Part shown: in pieces, positions 49,589 through 59,116 of the stretch
Layout: the number at the start of each line of letters is the position of its first letter
How positions within the stretch are numbered: position 1 is the first letter of the stretch
DNA from: JAJRRS01 sp965230275
GTDB lineage: Bacteria > Planctomycetota > Phycisphaerae > Phycisphaerales > Phycisphaeraceae
NCBI GenBank assembly: GCA_965230275.1
Contig: CBDDKO010000002.1
Coordinates: 2,852,001 to 2,916,000, forward strand
Reading direction: 5' to 3'
DNA length: 64,000 nt
Notes under the pieces: model-generated
What the model saw: the letters and a program-made list of their open reading frames with translations, nothing else
The model's database searches: none
Told to the model about the DNA's origin: nothing
Program-made: the position numbers and the translations under genes

Positions 49589-51862
49589 ATGAGGCGTTGG
49601 CTCAAACTCCTGGCAGTGATCGCGGTGACGCTTGCAGTGTGTCCGGTGTGGGCGCAGGACGAGTCAGACGAGGCGTTGTGGTCTAACATCACGCTCAGTG
49701 GGGTTGATTGGACGGTTACGATTGACCCGAGCACACTTGGTGTGACGGCTCGTTTTAAGGATGGTGAAACCATCGTGTTGTCCGAACCTCAGGCCGAGGT
49801 GGATGGCGCAGAAGCCGTTATTGGTAACCAAACCCATGTGGAATGCGTGTTGCCTGGGCGGGGTTTGGCATTCGAAGCTGAGCTTCGTACCCGTCGCCTG
49901 ATGATGCGGTTTATTCCCGACCGTCCCGGCGAGATCACCTGGCCGATCGTTCCGGCGCATGAACAACTCAAAGCCTACATCCTGCCACGGTTCGAAGGGG
50001 TCTATGCGCCGGCCGATGATGCCGAGTGGATGGCCTACCTTGTTGAGCGAAGCCCGATGGATACTACGGCCGATCTATCGATGCCGTTCATCGGGTTGGA
50101 CCTCGGCGGTCAGACGCTGACTTACATCTTTGGCAACATGTTCGACAACCGCGTCGATTTTACGAAGGGTAACGGTGCGGCGGCGGATGTCTCCGTGACA
50201 CACAAGTTCATGCCCAACTGGGACACATGGGAATACACGGTCATCGTCGAGTTAGGCGACGGCTCACCGATCACGCCGGCCAAGGCGTACCGGGATTACC
50301 TGATCGAGCGGGGTGAGTTCGTGACGATGGCTGAGAAGATCAAGGCCAACCCCAAGGCCGAGCGCCTGCTGGGGGCGCCGCATGCCTATCTTTGGGATTC
50401 GGGGCTGTTCAGCCACCTCGACGCAACCGATTGGAAGGGGTTTGCGGGCAGGTTGATCGCTGAGGGCGAGGCGGACCAGGACACGTTGGGCAAGCGGCTG
50501 TGGTCATCGTTCAACGACGAGACACGAGACGCCGCGGTGCAGATCACCCAGGAGCAGTGGCCGCACAAGTACATCAAGGCGCTGGTGGCAGCAGGTGTCA
50601 GCGAATACCTCGTTGATCAGATCGAATCCGAATCGGGCGGCGTTTCGCGTGAAGCCTTGCTTGACGGGTTCTGTGAACACTTTGACGGCCTGGTGCGTGA
50701 TCACCACGACTGGGGCGGTGGCATCTCGACGAAGATGCTCGACCTGCTGCCCGAGGCCGGGATCGATCGGATGCTGTTGTGTATGGGCGACCTGACCGGT
50801 GCCCACCACAAGACGCAGGTGCCGCGCGCCGCGTATGAGGCCGGCTATCTGTTCGGGCCCTACGACTCATATCACAGCATCCATCGGCCCGACGCTCACC
50901 CCGACACCACCTGGGAGACGGCCCAGTTTGGTTGGGAACTCTACAACACCGGCGGGGTCGTCAATCAGGATGGCAGCATGAATGCCGGGTTCAAGAAGAT
51001 CGGGTATCACCTCAACACCTCCACCGCCTGGCCGTTCGTCGAGGCGCGTGTCAATGACTACATGGCCCGTGTGCCCCACAGCGCGGTGTTCGTGGACTGT
51101 GACGCATACGGCCAATTCTTCGACGACTATTCAACCGATCACCCGGCGACCAAGCAGCAGGACATGCTTCAGCGGCTCAGCCGGCTGGACTGGCTGAACA
51201 AGTGGCACGGGCTGATCGTCGGCAGCGAGGGCGGCAGCGCCTATGCCACCGGGGTCATCCACTTCGCCCACGGGATGATGACCCCCGTCATCGGCTGGGG
51301 GGACCCGGACCTGAAGGATCGAAACTCCCCCTACTACAAGGGTGCCTACTGGCCGCCCGACGGCCCGGCGACCTTCACCAAGCAGGTGCCCTTGAAGCCG
51401 AGCTATAAAAAATACTTCTACGATGCCCGGTTCCGGCTGCCGCTGTATCAGGCGGTGTTCCACGACTCAACCATCACGACCCATCATTGGGGCAACGCCA
51501 GCCTGAAGTTCAAGGACCAGGTCGCGACGGTCGCTCTGCTGGAGCAGCTCTATAATATCCCACCCCTGTATCACCTGAACCTTGAGGAGTGGAAAAAGCA
51601 CCGCGAGCACATTACCGCTCACCATGCATTCCAGGCTCCGCTTCACCGGGAGCTGGCTTTGCAGCCGATGACCGAGTTCCAGTGGCTGACCGATGACCGG
51701 CTGGTCCAGCAGACGACTTTCGGCGATGGCACACGGCTGATCGCCAACTTTGATGTAGCGGCGAGGGAGGTGGATGGGGCCCAATTAGCGGCTCAATCTG
51801 TAATAGCGATCCGGCCTGACGGTGAGATCAGCCGGTATTCGCCGGTATCCGCAGATGAATAG
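49589..51862 (+). CDS. Large secreted glycoside-hydrolase-like protein (possibly GH101/GH129-related)
   Basis: 757 residues with a signal peptide (1-22, ending VWA-Q). The N-terminal third looks like a beta-sandwich (GVDWTVTIDPSTLGVTARFK). A TIM-barrel-like centre follows, with SYHSIHRPDAHPDTTWE, SAVFVDCDAYGQFFDDY and GLIVGSEGGSAYATGVIHFA, giving candidate catalytic Asp and Glu residues. The end (FQWLTDDRLVQQTTFGDGTR LIANF region) resembles the C-terminal beta domain of endo-alpha-N-acetylgalactosaminidase-like enzymes. Family assignment is tentative. It probably cuts an external glycan. Start at ATG 49589 after AAAGGGA. No transporter or sulfatase next to it. Confidence 0.75.
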   Translation: MRRWLKLLAVIAVTLAVCPVWAQDESDEALWSNITLSGVDWTVTIDPSTLGVTARFKDGETIVLSEPQAEVDGAEAVIGNQTHVECVLPGRGLAFEAELRTRRLMMRFIPDRPGEITWPIVPAHEQLKAYILPRFEGVYAPADDAEWMAYLVERSPMDTTADLSMPFIGLDLGGQTLTYIFGNMFDNRVDFTKGNGAAADVSVTHKFMPNWDTWEYTVIVELGDGSPITPAKAYRDYLIERGEFVTMAEKIKANPKAERLLGAPHAYLWDSGLFSHLDATDWKGFAGRLIAEGEADQDTLGKRLWSSFNDETRDAAVQITQEQWPHKYIKALVAAGVSEYLVDQIESESGGVSREALLDGFCEHFDGLVRDHHDWGGGISTKMLDLLPEAGIDRMLLCMGDLTGAHHKTQVPRAAYEAGYLFGPYDSYHSIHRPDAHPDTTWETAQFGWELYNTGGVVNQDGSMNAGFKKIGYHLNTSTAWPFVEARVNDYMARVPHSAVFVDCDAYGQFFDDYSTDHPATKQQDMLQRLSRLDWLNKWHGLIVGSEGGSAYATGVIHFAHGMMTPVIGWGDPDLKDRNSPYYKGAYWPPDGPATFTKQVPLKPSYKKYFYDARFRLPLYQAVFHDSTITTHHWGNASLKFKDQVATVALLEQLYNIPPLYHLNLEEWKKHREHITAHHAFQAPLHRELALQPMTEFQWLTDDRLVQQTTFGDGTRLIANFDVAAREVDGAQLAAQSVIAIRPDGEISRYSPVSADE

Positions 51863-52055
51863 CTAACTTTGCGCCGCTCTGCAGCTCATATTTATTTAAC
51901 AATTTGCTGACACCTCACTCACAATGCCTCGTTACGTTTCCCGAACGGCGTATTACGCTGTTGTTCGTACCCCCGGCCCTGTGTTAGTAGAATGTAAATC
52001 CGAGGCCGTGCTCGATTCTTCGCACGCGTCTCCTATTTGATGAGCATTGAACGCC
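51863..52055. other. Intergenic region before phoB
   Basis: About 190 bases. CTGACAC at 51907-51913 followed by CTCACTCACA could be a degenerate Pho box for autoregulation, but the match is weak. Nothing else seen. Confidence 0.3.
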
Positions 52056-52772
52056 ATGAAAGCATCACCCGCCTTGCCGACAACCCGTCAACCGTCACTC
52101 CTGGTTGTTGAAGACGAGCAGGACCTGCTTGAGGTGTTGCGTTTCAGCCTGACGCGCGAGGGCTTCGGCGTACGGACGGCGGAGAACGGGGAGGACGCGA
52201 TCCGCATGGTGCGGCAGAAGCGCCCGGACCTGATTGTCCTGGACCTCATGCTGCCGACGATCGACGGCCTGTCTGTCTGTCGTGCCCTGAGGACCAATGA
52301 CCAGACCCGCGACGTGCCGGTGGTGATGCTGACCGCCAAGGGTGAGGAGACGGACATCGTCAAGGGGCTGGAGGCGGGGGCTGACGATTACGTGACCAAG
52401 CCCTTCAGCCCGAAGGTGCTGCTGGCGCGGATCAACGCGGTGCTGCGTCGGTCGGATACCTCCGGCGGCGCGGGCGTGATCGAGGCGGGCGGGGTCAAGC
52501 TCGACCCGGAACGCCATGAAGTGATCGCCAACGATAAGTCGGTGGACCTGACCGCGACCGAATTCAGCCTGCTCAAGCTCTTGATGTCGCGTCCCGGCCG
52601 GGTGTATACGCGGCAGCAGATCATCGAGTCGATCCACGACGGCTTTGCGGCGGTGACGGATCGGTCTGTGGACGTGCAGGTCGTTTCGCTGCGTCGCAAG
52701 CTCGATGAGGTCGGCCGGCAGGTTCAGACCGTTCGGGGTGTCGGCTACCGCTTCAGCGAAGTCCACGACTAA
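52056..52772 (+). CDS. phoB: Phosphate regulon response regulator PhoB
   Basis: 238 residues: receiver domain with the acidic pair in VVEDEQDLLEV, phospho-acceptor Asp in LIVLDLMLPTIDGL, Lys in DDYVTKPFSPKVL, then an OmpR/PhoB winged helix (VDLTATEFSLLKLLMSRPGR, VQTVRGVGYRF). Located upstream of the sensor kinase gene and the pst genes, hence PhoB. Start at ATG 52056; a TTG 9 bases upstream is in frame. Confidence 0.93.
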   Translation: MKASPALPTTRQPSLLVVEDEQDLLEVLRFSLTREGFGVRTAENGEDAIRMVRQKRPDLIVLDLMLPTIDGLSVCRALRTNDQTRDVPVVMLTAKGEETDIVKGLEAGADDYVTKPFSPKVLLARINAVLRRSDTSGGAGVIEAGGVKLDPERHEVIANDKSVDLTATEFSLLKLLMSRPGRVYTRQQIIESIHDGFAAVTDRSVDVQVVSLRRKLDEVGRQVQTVRGVGYRFSEVHD

Positions 52773-52844
52773 CCTCTAACTCTCTTGATCATCCTGTGTA
52801 TTAAGCGTGGGATGCCCGTCATCTGGGGTGGATGCGATTCGACC

Positions 52845-54182
52845 ATGCTGACACAGCTGCTGGGATACGTTGTAGAGCTAGATCTAAGCACCGCGGGTGT
52901 GTGGGTGATCCTGCTGGCGACAACGGGCCTGGCCGGGGTGATGCTGGTGATGCTGATCTCCATGAAGCGGTCGATCCGTGAGATGCGCCGCGGGGCCGAG
53001 CGGTTCGCGGCCGGAGACCTGAGACGCCGGATTACGGTGCGCGGGCCGCGCCCGTTGGTTGGGCTCGCCGACTCGCTGAACCAGATGGCCAGCCAGCTCA
53101 CGGATCGGCTGTCCACGGTCAACCGTCACCGCAACGAGCTGAGCGCCGTTCACGACTCGATGGTCGAGGGTGTGGTGGCCATCGACCGCGAGCAGAACAT
53201 CCTGAGCCTGAACCGTGCCGCCGCCACCATGCTGGAGGTTGATCCCAAGTCGATCATCGGCCGGCGCGTGTATGAGGTGCTTCGCAATGCCGACCTGCAT
53301 GACGTGATCCGGCGATCCTTACAGGAAGACGCACCTGTGGCGGGGGAAATGTCGCTCGAGCGGCACGGGCCGGGGAGCAACGGCCCGGCCGATTCGCGGG
53401 TCATCCAGCTGCAGAGCGCCTTGCTTCATGACGAAGAGCGCCGACGTATCGGTGTGGTGCTGGTATTACATGAGGTGACGAAGCTGCGCCGGCTGGAGGC
53501 GGTGCGCAGCGATTTTGTCAGCAACGTATCGCACGAGGTGAAGACGCCGGTCAGCGCGATCAAGGCCGCGGTCGAGACGCTGCGTGAGATCCCAAGCCAG
53601 GCGGACCCGGACGCGCAGCGGTTTTTACAGATTATCTCACGACAGGCGGACCGCTTGGCGGCGATCGTTGACGATCTGCTTAGCCTGGCACGGATCGAAC
53701 AGGGGCAGGAATCAAGTCTGGCTGATATCAAGCCGCACCCGCTGTGGATGATCGTGGGCGCGGCCATGGAGACCTGCCAGGCGTCGGCCGACGCCAGGCG
53801 GATCCATATCACCAGCGAGTGCGACCGGCAGGTTCAGGCCCGGATCAACGAGCAGCTGCTAACCCAGGCGGTCGTGAACCTGATCGATAATGCGGTGAAG
53901 TACAGCGACCCGGACACGTCGGTGTTGGTTAGCTGTGAAGTGAACGACGATGAGGCGCTGTTGTGCGTGACGGACCAGGGCCGAGGCATCGAAGCCAAGC
54001 ACCTGCCACGGGTTTTCGAGCGGTTCTATCGCACGGACAAGGCCCGTAGCCGCGAGTTAGGCGGGACGGGGCTGGGTTTGTCGATTGTGAAGCACGTCGC
54101 GGAGGTCCACGGGGGCCGTGTTAGTGTGGATAGTGAAGCGGGCACTGGTAGCATATTCCGCATACACCTGCCTAAGTGCTAA
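52845..54182 (+). CDS. phoR: Phosphate regulon sensor histidine kinase PhoR
   Basis: 445 residues from ATG 52845: one membrane segment (about 16-38), a HAMP domain, a PAS domain (ELSAVHDSMVEGVVAIDREQ), the HisKA box VSNVSHEVKTPVSAIKAAVE with the phospho-His, and an ATPase domain with N box NLIDNAVKYS, G1 VTDQGRGIEAKH and G2 GGTGLGLSIVKH. Together with PhoB it senses phosphate through the Pst transporter and PhoU. Alternative in-frame starts at 52785 (TTG) and 52812 (ATG). Confidence 0.93.
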   Translation: MLTQLLGYVVELDLSTAGVWVILLATTGLAGVMLVMLISMKRSIREMRRGAERFAAGDLRRRITVRGPRPLVGLADSLNQMASQLTDRLSTVNRHRNELSAVHDSMVEGVVAIDREQNILSLNRAAATMLEVDPKSIIGRRVYEVLRNADLHDVIRRSLQEDAPVAGEMSLERHGPGSNGPADSRVIQLQSALLHDEERRRIGVVLVLHEVTKLRRLEAVRSDFVSNVSHEVKTPVSAIKAAVETLREIPSQADPDAQRFLQIISRQADRLAAIVDDLLSLARIEQGQESSLADIKPHPLWMIVGAAMETCQASADARRIHITSECDRQVQARINEQLLTQAVVNLIDNAVKYSDPDTSVLVSCEVNDDEALLCVTDQGRGIEAKHLPRVFERFYRTDKARSRELGGTGLGLSIVKHVAEVHGGRVSVDSEAGTGSIFRIHLPKC

Positions 54183-54220
54183 CACCATATGAACATAGGC
54201 CACATTTGAGCCAGGGCCTC

Positions 54221-54238
54221 TAACATAAATCTAATGTT
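54221..54238 (+). promoter_or_regulatory. Candidate Pho box upstream of pstS
   Basis: CTAACATAAATCTAATGT resembles the two 7-base direct repeats separated by AAAT that PhoB binds (consensus CTGTCAT-N4-CTGTCAY). 125 bases before ATG 54363. Confidence 0.45.
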
Positions 54239-54362
54239 TTGCTCACATATCATTCATGGGGCGAATTTAGCATTCACGCGCGTTCTTGAAGCTTAGATCG
54301 CACCCTGATGCAACCCACAAACCGTGGCAACGCCACACTCACTCAAATTTGGAGATCAAGAC

Positions 54363-55355
54363 ATGTTCAGCATCAAGTCCAGCATCCTGGCCGCCGCCGT
54401 GGCCGCCACCACCTTCGGCCTGTTTGGTGCCGCCACGCAGGCTGCAGAGCTGAAGGGCGCCGTCAAGATCGACGGTTCCAGCACCGTCTACCCCATCACC
54501 GAAGCTGTTGCTGAAGAATTCGGCGCCGAGCACAGCCGTGTCCGCGTGACCGTTGGCGTGTCCGGTACCGGTGGCGGCTTCAAGCGCTTCACCATCAGCG
54601 AGACCGACATCTCCGACGCCTCGCGTCCGATCAAGGCCAAGGAACTCAAGGCCGCTGTCGAGAACGGCGTCGAATTCATCGAAATCCCCGTCGCCTACGA
54701 CGGCCTGTCCATCGTCGTTAACAAGGACAACGACTTCATCGACGTCCTGACCATCGAAGACCTGAAGAAGGTCTTCCTGGACGGCACCACCGTCAAGACC
54801 TGGAAGGACGTCAACCCTGAGTGGCCGGCCGTTGAGATCAAGATCTACGCCCCCGGTACCGACTCGGGCACCTTCGACTACTTCAAGGAAGTCGTCGCAG
54901 GCAAGACCGGTGCGATCCGCTCTGACATGAGCGTGTCGGAAGACGACAACGTCCTGGTCCGCGGCGTCGCCGGCGACAAGGGCGCGATCGGCTTCTTCGG
55001 CTGTGCCTACTACTTCGAGAACACCGACAAGCTGCGTGCGGTCGCCATCGACGGCGGCAACGGCCCGGTCCTGCCCGCCAAGGACACCATCGAAGGCGGC
55101 AGCTATGCCCCGTTCAGCCGTCCGCTGTTCATCTACGTCAACGCCAAGGCCGCCGAACGCCCCGAGGTGGATGCCTTCGTCAAGTTCTACCTGGACAACG
55201 GCCCTGAACTGGCTGAAGAAGTCGGCTACGTCCGCCTGCCCAGCCCCATCATCGAGCTGACCAAGAAGAACTACAACGCCCGTAAGACCGGCACCCAGTT
55301 CCTCGATGAGAACGGCGAAAAGATCAGCGGCCCGCTGACCGACGTCTACAAATAA
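54363..55355 (+). CDS. pstS: Phosphate ABC transporter substrate-binding protein PstS
   Basis: 330 residues: signal peptide (1-22, ending TQAAE), then KIDGSSTVYPITEAVAEEFG, VGVSGTGGGFKRF and DISDASRPIK, the phosphate-binding loops of the PstS family, and YAPGTDSGTFDYF. GGAG lies before ATG 54363. Codon choice here is unusually uniform (mostly C-ending), as expected for a highly expressed gene. It captures phosphate in the periplasm. Confidence 0.96.
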   Translation: MFSIKSSILAAAVAATTFGLFGAATQAAELKGAVKIDGSSTVYPITEAVAEEFGAEHSRVRVTVGVSGTGGGFKRFTISETDISDASRPIKAKELKAAVENGVEFIEIPVAYDGLSIVVNKDNDFIDVLTIEDLKKVFLDGTTVKTWKDVNPEWPAVEIKIYAPGTDSGTFDYFKEVVAGKTGAIRSDMSVSEDDNVLVRGVAGDKGAIGFFGCAYYFENTDKLRAVAIDGGNGPVLPAKDTIEGGSYAPFSRPLFIYVNAKAAERPEVDAFVKFYLDNGPELAEEVGYVRLPSPIIELTKKNYNARKTGTQFLDENGEKISGPLTDVYK

Positions 55356-55414
55356 AGCAGATATAAGATGTTACGGCGAAAGCCGTGATCGCTTATACTG
55401 ACCGCCCTTACTCG

Positions 55415-55446
55415 CGTGGCGTCTCGTAACCGGGGCGCCACGTTTT
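55415..55446 (+). terminator. Terminator or attenuator between pstS and pstC
   Basis: CGTGGCG / CGCCACG stem followed by TTTT. Placed to reduce transcription of pstCAB relative to pstS. A second small hairpin ACGGC-GAAA-GCCGT lies at 55373-55386. Confidence 0.65.
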
Positions 55447-55471
55447 GCCTCCCCTTCCGAGACGTTTTGCT

Positions 55472-56479
55472 ATGACAACACTATCGAATCAGCCTACCGG
55501 TAACCTTGCGGTCGGCCGCCCACGCTCCAAGACCGTACGCAAGGTGCGCGAGTGGATCATCATGGCCGGCCTGATCGGGTGTGGCGCGTTTTCCATCGCC
55601 ACCACCCTCACGATCATTGTGATACTCGCGGTGGAGGCGATCACGTTCTTCGGGCTCGATGAAGTCAGCTTTACCGAGTTCGTGACCGGCCTGCAGTGGA
55701 ACCCGCTGCTGGGTTCGGAAAAACACTTCGGCGTCTGGCCGTTGGTCTGCGGCACCTTGTTGGTCACCGCGGTGGCGATGTGTATCGCCCTGCCGCTGGG
55801 ATTGATCACCGCGATCTGGCTCAGCGAATACGCACAGCCCAAGGTCCGGGCCGTCATCAAACCCGTGCTCGAGGTCTTGGCCGGCATCCCGACCGTGGTC
55901 TTCGGCTTCTTCGCCCTGACATTCATCACGCCGCAGCTCTTGCGGATGGAGTGGTGGACCACGGCGGATGGCGACCCGGTTAATCCGTTTGGCTTCGGCA
56001 CCTATAACGCGATGAGCGCCGGCATAGCGGTCGGGATCATGTGCCTGCCGATCGTGACAAGCTTGTCGGAGGACGCATTGCGGGCCGTCCCCAACGCTCT
56101 GCGTGAAGGGGCGTACGGCCTGGGTTCCACACGCTTTGAGGTTGCGGTCAAGGTGGTCACCCCCGCGGCGCTGTCGGGCATCATTGCCGCGTTTCTCCTG
56201 GCCATCGCCCGTGCGGTGGGTGAGACGATGATCGTGGCCCTCGCCGCCGGCGGCACCCCAATCCCGCTATCTGAGAATCTAGGCGCCGCCCTCGACCCGC
56301 GGAACGAGGTTCAGCCCATGACCGGCTACATGGTCCAGATCTTCCTGGGCGATGTCAGTAACTTCGGCGCCGAGTACTACTCCAGCTACGCGGTCGCCGC
56401 GACCTTGTTCCTCATGACGCTGTTACTAACCCTCATCGGGCACCGGATCCGTGTGAAGTACAGGCAGGTGTACGAATGA
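55472..56479 (+). CDS. pstC: Phosphate ABC transporter permease PstC
   Basis: 335 residues with six membrane segments; PstC motif GLGSTRFEVAVKVVTPAALS (EAA loop) and ARAVGETMIVALAAGG. Long N-terminal cytoplasmic part of about 40 residues. Overlaps pstA by 4 bases (ATGA). Confidence 0.95.
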   Translation: MTTLSNQPTGNLAVGRPRSKTVRKVREWIIMAGLIGCGAFSIATTLTIIVILAVEAITFFGLDEVSFTEFVTGLQWNPLLGSEKHFGVWPLVCGTLLVTAVAMCIALPLGLITAIWLSEYAQPKVRAVIKPVLEVLAGIPTVVFGFFALTFITPQLLRMEWWTTADGDPVNPFGFGTYNAMSAGIAVGIMCLPIVTSLSEDALRAVPNALREGAYGLGSTRFEVAVKVVTPAALSGIIAAFLLAIARAVGETMIVALAAGGTPIPLSENLGAALDPRNEVQPMTGYMVQIFLGDVSNFGAEYYSSYAVAATLFLMTLLLTLIGHRIRVKYRQVYE

Positions 56480-57429
56480 CCGACATCCACGACACCCAAT
56501 CCGGCCGCCGGTTCCGACGCCTGATCAAAGATAATTTGTTCATCGTGTTGTGCCTGTGCGCGGCCACGGTGAGCATCATTACGCTCAGCGTCCTGCTGGC
56601 CTCGATCATCGTGCAGGGCACACATCACCTGGATGTCGATCTGCTTAAGAGTGTGCCTTCACGTAAACCCGAGAAGGCCGGCATCTACCCGGCGATGGTC
56701 GGCACGATCTATATCTGTCTGGTCTGTGCGATCACGGCGATCCCGCTTGGCGTGGGCACGGCCATCCTTCTCGAAGAGTTCAAGCCGAAGAACCGCTTCG
56801 TTGCACGGCTGCACGCGTTTGTCCAGTTGAACATCACCAATCTCGCCGGCGTCCCCTCGATTGTTTACGGGATCCTGGGCCTGACGGCGTTTGTTGAGAT
56901 GTTTGGGTTTCTCGGACAGGGCAACGACCCAAGCTGGACGTTGGGTACCACGGACAACTTTTATTATGTCCAGCTGCCGTTCGGCCGGGGCATCTTTGCC
57001 GGGGGGCTCACCCTGATGTTGGTGGTCCTGCCGATCATCATTATCTCAAGCCAGGAAGCGCTACGTGCCGTGCCCGATTCACTCAGGCAAGGGGCGCTGG
57101 CGCTGGGCGCGACCAAGTGGCAGACCGTCTGGAACACAACCTTGCCCTCAGCGATCCCCGGCATCATGACCGGCACCATCCTCGCGATGAGCCGGGCCAT
57201 CGGTGAGGCCGCCCCGATCCTTATTATCGCAGGCATCGTGTATATCACGTTCACGCCGGAACACCTGATGGACGACTTCACCGCGATGCCGCTTCAGATT
57301 TATAACTGGGCCGGCAAACCCCAGGAAGAGTTCCACAAGGTCGCCGCCAGCGGCATCATCGTCCTGATGGCGATCCTGCTGACCTTCAACGCCACCGCCG
57401 TCTTCATCCGGCAGAAGTTCCAGAAGTAA
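56476..57429 (+). CDS. pstA: Phosphate ABC transporter permease PstA
   Basis: 317 residues, six membrane segments; EAA loop ALGATKWQTVWNTTLPSAIP and SRAIGEAAPILIIAG. LAGVPSIVYGILGL is typical of PstA. Partner of PstC in the membrane channel. Confidence 0.95.
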   Translation: MTDIHDTQSGRRFRRLIKDNLFIVLCLCAATVSIITLSVLLASIIVQGTHHLDVDLLKSVPSRKPEKAGIYPAMVGTIYICLVCAITAIPLGVGTAILLEEFKPKNRFVARLHAFVQLNITNLAGVPSIVYGILGLTAFVEMFGFLGQGNDPSWTLGTTDNFYYVQLPFGRGIFAGGLTLMLVVLPIIIISSQEALRAVPDSLRQGALALGATKWQTVWNTTLPSAIPGIMTGTILAMSRAIGEAAPILIIAGIVYITFTPEHLMDDFTAMPLQIYNWAGKPQEEFHKVAASGIIVLMAILLTFNATAVFIRQKFQK

Positions 57430-57447
57430 AATAAAGAGCGGATACCG

Positions 57448-58323
57448 ATGACAGCGACTACTTCACAAGAAACCGAACTCATGAACCAAACCACCGCTAC
57501 CGAGACCGACGCCGCCATGCCCGGGGAGGCAGAGACATCGATCGACCGAAACCAGCCGGTCGATCACGAGTCGCCTGCTATCGAGGTCGCGGCCTTCAAT
57601 TCCTGGTACGACGAGTTCCACGCCCTGATCGACCTGAACATGGTCATCCCCGAGAAGCGCGTCACCGCCTTCATCGGGCCCAGCGGTTGCGGCAAGAGTA
57701 CTTTCCTGCGGTGGATCAACCGCATGAACGACCTGGTCCCCAGCGCCAAAGCCACCGGCACACTCAAACTCCATGGGATGGACCTGCTGGCCAAGGATAC
57801 CGACGTCGTGGACCTGCGTCGCCACGTCGGCATGGTGTTCCAGAAGCCCAACCCGTTTCCCAAGAGCATCTACGACAACGTCGCGTTCGGGCCCCGGCTG
57901 CACCTGAAGATGACACGCTCGGAGCTGGACGACGTTGTCGAGAAGTCGCTCCGTCGCGCCGCGCTGTGGGACGAGGTGAAGGACCGACTCAAGACCTCGG
58001 CGCTGAGCCTGTCGGGTGGCCAGCAGCAGCGTCTGTGTATCGCCCGCGCCGTGGCAGTCGGCCCCAGCGTCCTGCTGATGGACGAGCCCTGCTCCGCGCT
58101 GGACCCGCGTTCCACCGCCGCCATCGAAGACCTGATGGCCGAGCTGCGTGACGAGTACACCATCGCCATCGTCACCCACAACATGCAGCAGGCCTCGCGT
58201 GCTTCGGATTACTCGGCGTTCATGTTCCAGGGTGAGCTGATCGAGTTCGGCGCGACCGAAAAGATCTTCACCAACCCCGACAACGAACAGACTCAGAACT
58301 ACATCACCGGCCGATTCGGTTAA
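57448..58323 (+). CDS. pstB: Phosphate ABC transporter ATP-binding protein PstB
   Basis: 291 residues. Walker A GPSGCGKSTFLRWINRMNDL (the RxINRMNDL run is specific to PstB), signature LSLSGGQQQRLCIARAVAV, Walker B LLMDEPCSALDP, H-loop VTHNMQQASR. An N-terminal extension of about 45 residues carries an alternative ATG at 57481. Confidence 0.96.
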   Translation: MTATTSQETELMNQTTATETDAAMPGEAETSIDRNQPVDHESPAIEVAAFNSWYDEFHALIDLNMVIPEKRVTAFIGPSGCGKSTFLRWINRMNDLVPSAKATGTLKLHGMDLLAKDTDVVDLRRHVGMVFQKPNPFPKSIYDNVAFGPRLHLKMTRSELDDVVEKSLRRAALWDEVKDRLKTSALSLSGGQQQRLCIARAVAVGPSVLLMDEPCSALDPRSTAAIEDLMAELRDEYTIAIVTHNMQQASRASDYSAFMFQGELIEFGATEKIFTNPDNEQTQNYITGRFG

Positions 58324-58358
58324 AGTGGTGCAGAGAACTTCCTAAGAGGAACCCGCGC

Positions 58359-59045
58359 ATGTCAGTCCTGCTGAACAAGCACATCGAAAAACTGAAACGA
58401 ATGATCCTCGCCCAGGGGGCGCTGGTCGAGAAGGCGATGCAGAGCGCGATCAAGGCCCTTGAAGAGCGTGACGCCGACCTTGCCGATCAGGTCGTCAACC
58501 AGGATATGCAGATCGATCTGACGGAGATCGAGGTCGAGGAAGAATGCCTGGCGACGCTGGCCCTTCATCAGCCGGTCGCTCACGACCTTCGGTTCATCGT
58601 GTCGGTACTCAAGATCAACAACGACCTGGAGCGCATCGGGGACCTGGCGGCGAGTATCGCGGACCAGGCCGGGGCCTTGTCGGGGCTGCCGCCTGTCGAC
58701 ATCGCGCCCTTCAAGATCCTGGAGATGGCGCGGCTTGCTCAGACGATGATCAAGCAGTCGCTGGACGCGTTAGTTGAAATCAACGCCGACCTGGCAACCG
58801 AGGTCCGGGTGTCCGACGACCAGGTCGACGCCATGCACCGCGCGGTCTACGACCTGGTTGAAGAGCACATCCGGCGGGATAACGAAACGATCCATCAACT
58901 GATCCGTGTGCAGATCATGGCCCGCCAGATCGAGCGTGTCGCTGACCATGCGGTCAACATCGCCAAGGATGTGATCTACCTGGCCAAGGGCGAGATCGTC
59001 CGCCACCGCCGAGCCCGCGCGATCGCCGCGCAGAGCCGGGCCTGA
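58359..59045 (+). CDS. phoU: Phosphate signalling protein PhoU
   Basis: 228 residues, two three-helix bundles with the family repeats VNQDMQIDLTEIEVEEECLA and LRFIVSVLKINNDLERIGDL, and RQIERVADHAVNIAKDVIYL in the second half. Couples Pst activity to PhoR and limits phosphate uptake. Last gene of the pst group. Confidence 0.95.
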   Translation: MSVLLNKHIEKLKRMILAQGALVEKAMQSAIKALEERDADLADQVVNQDMQIDLTEIEVEEECLATLALHQPVAHDLRFIVSVLKINNDLERIGDLAASIADQAGALSGLPPVDIAPFKILEMARLAQTMIKQSLDALVEINADLATEVRVSDDQVDAMHRAVYDLVEEHIRRDNETIHQLIRVQIMARQIERVADHAVNIAKDVIYLAKGEIVRHRRARAIAAQSRA

Positions 59046-59116
59046 GTTCACCCCAAGCGGGCTACATAAGCAGTTCGATTCGACATCGGGTGCCCGGCCA
59101 TGCATGATGGCTGGAC

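Noticed and set aside
51907..51925. Pho box in front of phoB
   Set aside because: Only one half resembles the consensus (CTGACAC); the second repeat is poor, so it is noted only in the intergenic entry.
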